Shown here piece by piece: positions 61,500 through 64,000 of a stretch of 64,000 bases of DNA (within the stretch, counting starts at the first letter, position 1; every line of letters starts with the position of its first letter). The translations under genes were made by a program, and so were the position numbers. The stretch is from Thermoplasmata archaeon (GTDB lineage Archaea > Thermoplasmatota > E2 > DHVEG-1): the NCBI GenBank assembly GCA_020054475.1, contig JAHWGJ010000006.1, forward strand, positions 1 through 64,000, given 5' to 3'. The notes under the pieces were generated by a model. It was not told the origin of the DNA and did not search any database. It saw nothing but the letters and a program-made list of their open reading frames with translations.

Positions 61500-63644
61500 A
61501 TGATAAGAAAAATTAGAAAAAGAGATGGAAAAGTTGTTGATTTTAATCCAATAAAAATTACAAATGCTGTTTGGAAAGCTGCTCAAGCTGTTGGCGGAAA
61601 AGATCATAGGAAAGCAGCATATCTAACAGATAAGACAATTGAAAATCTAGAAAAAGAATTAAAACGGGGTGAAATACCAACTGTAGAACAGGTTCAAGAT
61701 TTTGTTGAAAAAGCAATAATTGAAGAAGGGCACGCTAAAACTGCAAAAGCTTATATTTTATATAGAAAACAACACGAAGATATACGAAAAGTTGGAGGAT
61801 TACTACAAGATATTGATGTGGTTGATGGATATTTAAGTATGATGGATTGGAAAGTAAATGAAAACAGCAATATGAGCTACTCTTTACAAGGTTTGAATGT
61901 ATATGCAACTGAAAATATTGTTTCTAATTATTGGCTTAATAAAATATATCCTCCAGAGATAGGAGATTCTCATGTAAATGGTGATTTTCATATACATGAC
62001 CTTGGTACACTTGGAGCATATTGTGTGGGTTGGGATCTTAAAGATATATTATTATTGGGTTTTAGGGGGGTTTCAGGTAAAATCGAAAGCAAACCTGCAA
62101 AGCACTTTGGAACAGCTCTTATGCAAATAGTGAATTATTTATACACTCTACAAGGAGAAGCAGCAGGAGCGCAAGCTTTGTCTAATTTTGATACTCTTTT
62201 AGCACCATTTATTAGAAGTGATAAATTAAAATATAAAGACGTAAAACAAGAAATGCAAAAATTCTTATTCAATATGAATGTACCAACAAGAGTAGGATTT
62301 CAAAGTCCTTTTACAAATATTACAATGGATCTTACAATACCTGGTTATATGTACGAAGAACCCGTAATAATAGGGGGAGATTTAAGAGATGATAATTATA
62401 GTGATTATTTAGATGAAATGGATACTGTAAACAATGCCTTCGCAGAGATAATGAATGAGGGGGATGCAAAAGGCAGACCATTTACATTTCCAATTCCTAC
62501 ATATAATATCACGAAAGATTTCAATTGGAATAATGAGAATCTAGATCCGATTTGGAATATGACTGCAAAATATGGAATACCATATTTTTCAAATTTTATT
62601 AACAGCGATATGAAACCAGATGATTCAAGAAGTATGTGTTGTAGATTACGTTTAGATAATAGAGAATTAAGAAAAAGAGGGGGAGGTCTTTTTGGTGCAA
62701 ATCCAAAAACGGGATCTGTTGGAGTAGTAACAATTAACATGGCACGATTAGGTTATTTAGCAAAAAATGAAAATGAATTTTTTGATAGCCTTGATAAATT
62801 AATGAATATAGCAAAGGATAGCTTAGAGATAAAAAGAGAAGTAATTGAAAATTTGACATATAGTGGGCTACACCCATACTCAAGATTTTATTTAGCTGAT
62901 GTGAAAAAAACATTTGGAGAATATTGGAAAAATCATTTCTCAACAATAGGTCTTATTGGTATGAATGATGCACTACTAAACTTCATGAATAAAAGTATAG
63001 GGGAAAAAGAAGGAAAACAATTTGCAGAGAAAGTTTTGGACTATATGAGAAAAAGAATTGCAGATTTTCAGGAGGAAACTGGTAATATATTTAATCTTGA
63101 AGCAACACCTGCAGAAGGAGCTAGTTATAGATTAGCAAAAAACGATCATAATAAATATCCCGAAATTAGAACCTACAATCAAGAAGTATATTCAAATAAT
63201 GGAAATGGCGCTATCGAACCATATTATACAAACTCCACTCAACTTCCTGTAGGATATACTGACGATGTATTTGAAGCACTTGATTTGCAAGATTCATTAC
63301 AATCAAAATATACTGGAGGAACAGTATTACATATCTTTCTAGGTGAGAATGATCCATCCCCAAAATCAACTAAAAATCTCATAAGAAAAGTAGCTGAAAA
63401 TTATTCATTACCATATTATACAATAACACCAACTTTCAGTATATGTTCAGACCATGGATATCTATCAGGGGAACATAAATACTGCCCCACCTGCAAAAAG
63501 AATAAAAAAACAAACGAATGTGAAATATATTCAAGAGTAGTGGGTTATCTAAGGCCTGTAAGACAATGGAACAGAGGAAAACAACAAGAATTTAGTGATC
63601 GTAAAACTTTTAAAATAAAAGAAAAAAAATTAATGGTTGCTTAA
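61500..63644 (+). CDS. nrdD: Anaerobic ribonucleoside-triphosphate reductase
   Basis: The roughly 714-residue class III reductase has an N-terminal ATP-cone (residues 1-90), the catalytic barrel with CCRLRLDNRE, a C-terminal zinc site (CSDHGY and CPTC) and the glycyl-radical segment RVVGYLRPVRQW with Gly682. It makes deoxyribonucleotides without oxygen. GAGGAG before ATG 61500 is the ribosome binding site; a TTG at 61482 is in frame but overlaps nrdR. nrdG overlaps the stop (TAATG). Confidence 0.96.
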   Translation: MIRKIRKRDGKVVDFNPIKITNAVWKAAQAVGGKDHRKAAYLTDKTIENLEKELKRGEIPTVEQVQDFVEKAIIEEGHAKTAKAYILYRKQHEDIRKVGGLLQDIDVVDGYLSMMDWKVNENSNMSYSLQGLNVYATENIVSNYWLNKIYPPEIGDSHVNGDFHIHDLGTLGAYCVGWDLKDILLLGFRGVSGKIESKPAKHFGTALMQIVNYLYTLQGEAAGAQALSNFDTLLAPFIRSDKLKYKDVKQEMQKFLFNMNVPTRVGFQSPFTNITMDLTIPGYMYEEPVIIGGDLRDDNYSDYLDEMDTVNNAFAEIMNEGDAKGRPFTFPIPTYNITKDFNWNNENLDPIWNMTAKYGIPYFSNFINSDMKPDDSRSMCCRLRLDNRELRKRGGGLFGANPKTGSVGVVTINMARLGYLAKNENEFFDSLDKLMNIAKDSLEIKREVIENLTYSGLHPYSRFYLADVKKTFGEYWKNHFSTIGLIGMNDALLNFMNKSIGEKEGKQFAEKVLDYMRKRIADFQEETGNIFNLEATPAEGASYRLAKNDHNKYPEIRTYNQEVYSNNGNGAIEPYYTNSTQLPVGYTDDVFEALDLQDSLQSKYTGGTVLHIFLGENDPSPKSTKNLIRKVAENYSLPYYTITPTFSICSDHGYLSGEHKYCPTCKKNKKTNECEIYSRVVGYLRPVRQWNRGKQQEFSDRKTFKIKEKKLMVA

Positions 63645-64000
63645 TGAAAATAGGCGGATTACAAAAAATATCATTATTGGATTATCCCAATAAATTAAGT
63701 GCAATAATTTGGACAGTTGGATGTAATTTACAATGTCCATATTGTTATAATAAGCAACTTTTAGATAAAAATACTATAAAAATCATTAATGAAGAAGATG
63801 TTCTTTTATTTCTAAAAAAACGAAAAGGGAAATTAGAAGCGTTATCTATTTCAGGAGGGGAACCTTTATTACACGAGGATATTTTTAATTTTTGTAATAA
63901 AGTTAAGAAAATAGGATATTTAATAAAAATTGATACAAATGGAACATTTCCAGATAAATTAAAAAAATTAATTGATGAACAACTTGTAGATTATATCTCA
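63644..64000 (+). CDS. nrdG: Anaerobic reductase activase (radical SAM), cut by window edge
   Basis: From ATG 63644 the 119 visible codons give GGLQKISLLDYPNKLSAIIW, the radical SAM motif CNLQCPYC with three Cys, and SGGEPLLHEDI. The protein generates the glycyl radical of NrdD with S-adenosylmethionine. The sequence start with LDYPNKLS is typical of the archaeal pyruvate-formate-lyase-activase-like NrdG type. The 3' part lies outside the window. Confidence 0.93.
   Translation, partial: MKIGGLQKISLLDYPNKLSAIIWTVGCNLQCPYCYNKQLLDKNTIKIINEEDVLLFLKKRKGKLEALSISGGEPLLHEDIFNFCNKVKKIGYLIKIDTNGTFPDKLKKLIDEQLVDYIS

Noticed and set aside
1-64000. CRISPR arrays and rRNA genes
   Set aside because: No regularly spaced direct repeats and no rRNA-like GC-rich conserved stretches were seen.

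Overview
The window is AT-rich archaeal chromosome. Archaeal markers include a group II chaperonin (thermosome), Cdc48/VAT, Orc1/Cdc6, Alba, TATA-binding protein, archaeal NMD3, tRNA-splicing endonuclease, aRF1, a translin-type protein, archease and diphthamide synthesis. GDH, IorAB, a SudBA/Nfn-type pair, two-subunit pyruvate carboxylase, class III ribonucleotide reductase and nickel/HypA functions suggest an anaerobic, peptide- and amino-acid-using organism. The DUF835 PAS regulator and the secreted proteins fit a Thermoplasmatota-type euryarchaeon. That placement is inference; no rRNA is present.

Layout. 1-2130: a cut-off thermosome gene preceded by a 25-residue acidic ORF, several micro-ORFs with Cys pairs, a putative RHH/winged-helix regulator and a UspA protein. 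2566-6850: Cdc48, a PRC-barrel protein, a probable replication origin with two inverted ORB-like sites, Cdc6, and a nested inverted-repeat segment that could be a structured RNA. 6855-12754: HTH operon, GDH, a rearranged PEP/pyruvate-binding-domain gene, and a SudBA/Nfn-like pair. 12790-20901: CTP synthase, Alba, a 720-bp structured intergenic region, IorAB, a DMT exporter, NMD3, TruA. 20882-26824: ABC exporter, second DMT exporter, and tRNA-Leu(CAA) followed by a 2.8-kb segment bounded by a 15-bp copy of the tRNA 3' end and carrying one PAS/DUF835 regulator. 26880-35137: exported Ntn-hydrolase-like protein, THUMP/degenerate ThiI, ketopantoate reductase-like protein, surface metalloprotease, hydroxyacid dehydrogenase, metal-dependent hydrolase, EndA. 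35331-47403: pyruvate carboxylase, a decayed TBP copy beside an intact divergent TBP, translin, dehydrogenase, enolase, SPFH/NfeD pair, beta-CASP nuclease, aRF1. 47553-54751: OPT transporter with PqqD-like partner, Dph6, two secreted proteins, nucleoside phosphorylase, archease, DUF1858 protein. 54767-59482: NikR divergent from a metal ABC transporter operon that contains an FmdE-like protein and is followed by HypA and a Mrp/MinD-type HypB-like ATPase. 59499-64000: GIY-YIG gene broken by one TGA, CutA, stand-alone ThiI PP-loop protein, and an nrdR-nrdD-nrdG operon behind NrdR-box-like sites.

The most notable items are the nickel module with atypical metal-site residues, the divided ThiI functions, the origin, the structured non-coding segments at 6672-6810 and 15231-15465, the tRNA-bounded segment, the TBP relic and the head-on broken PEP-domain gene. 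All readings come from sequence inspection and remembered family features; no database search was run.
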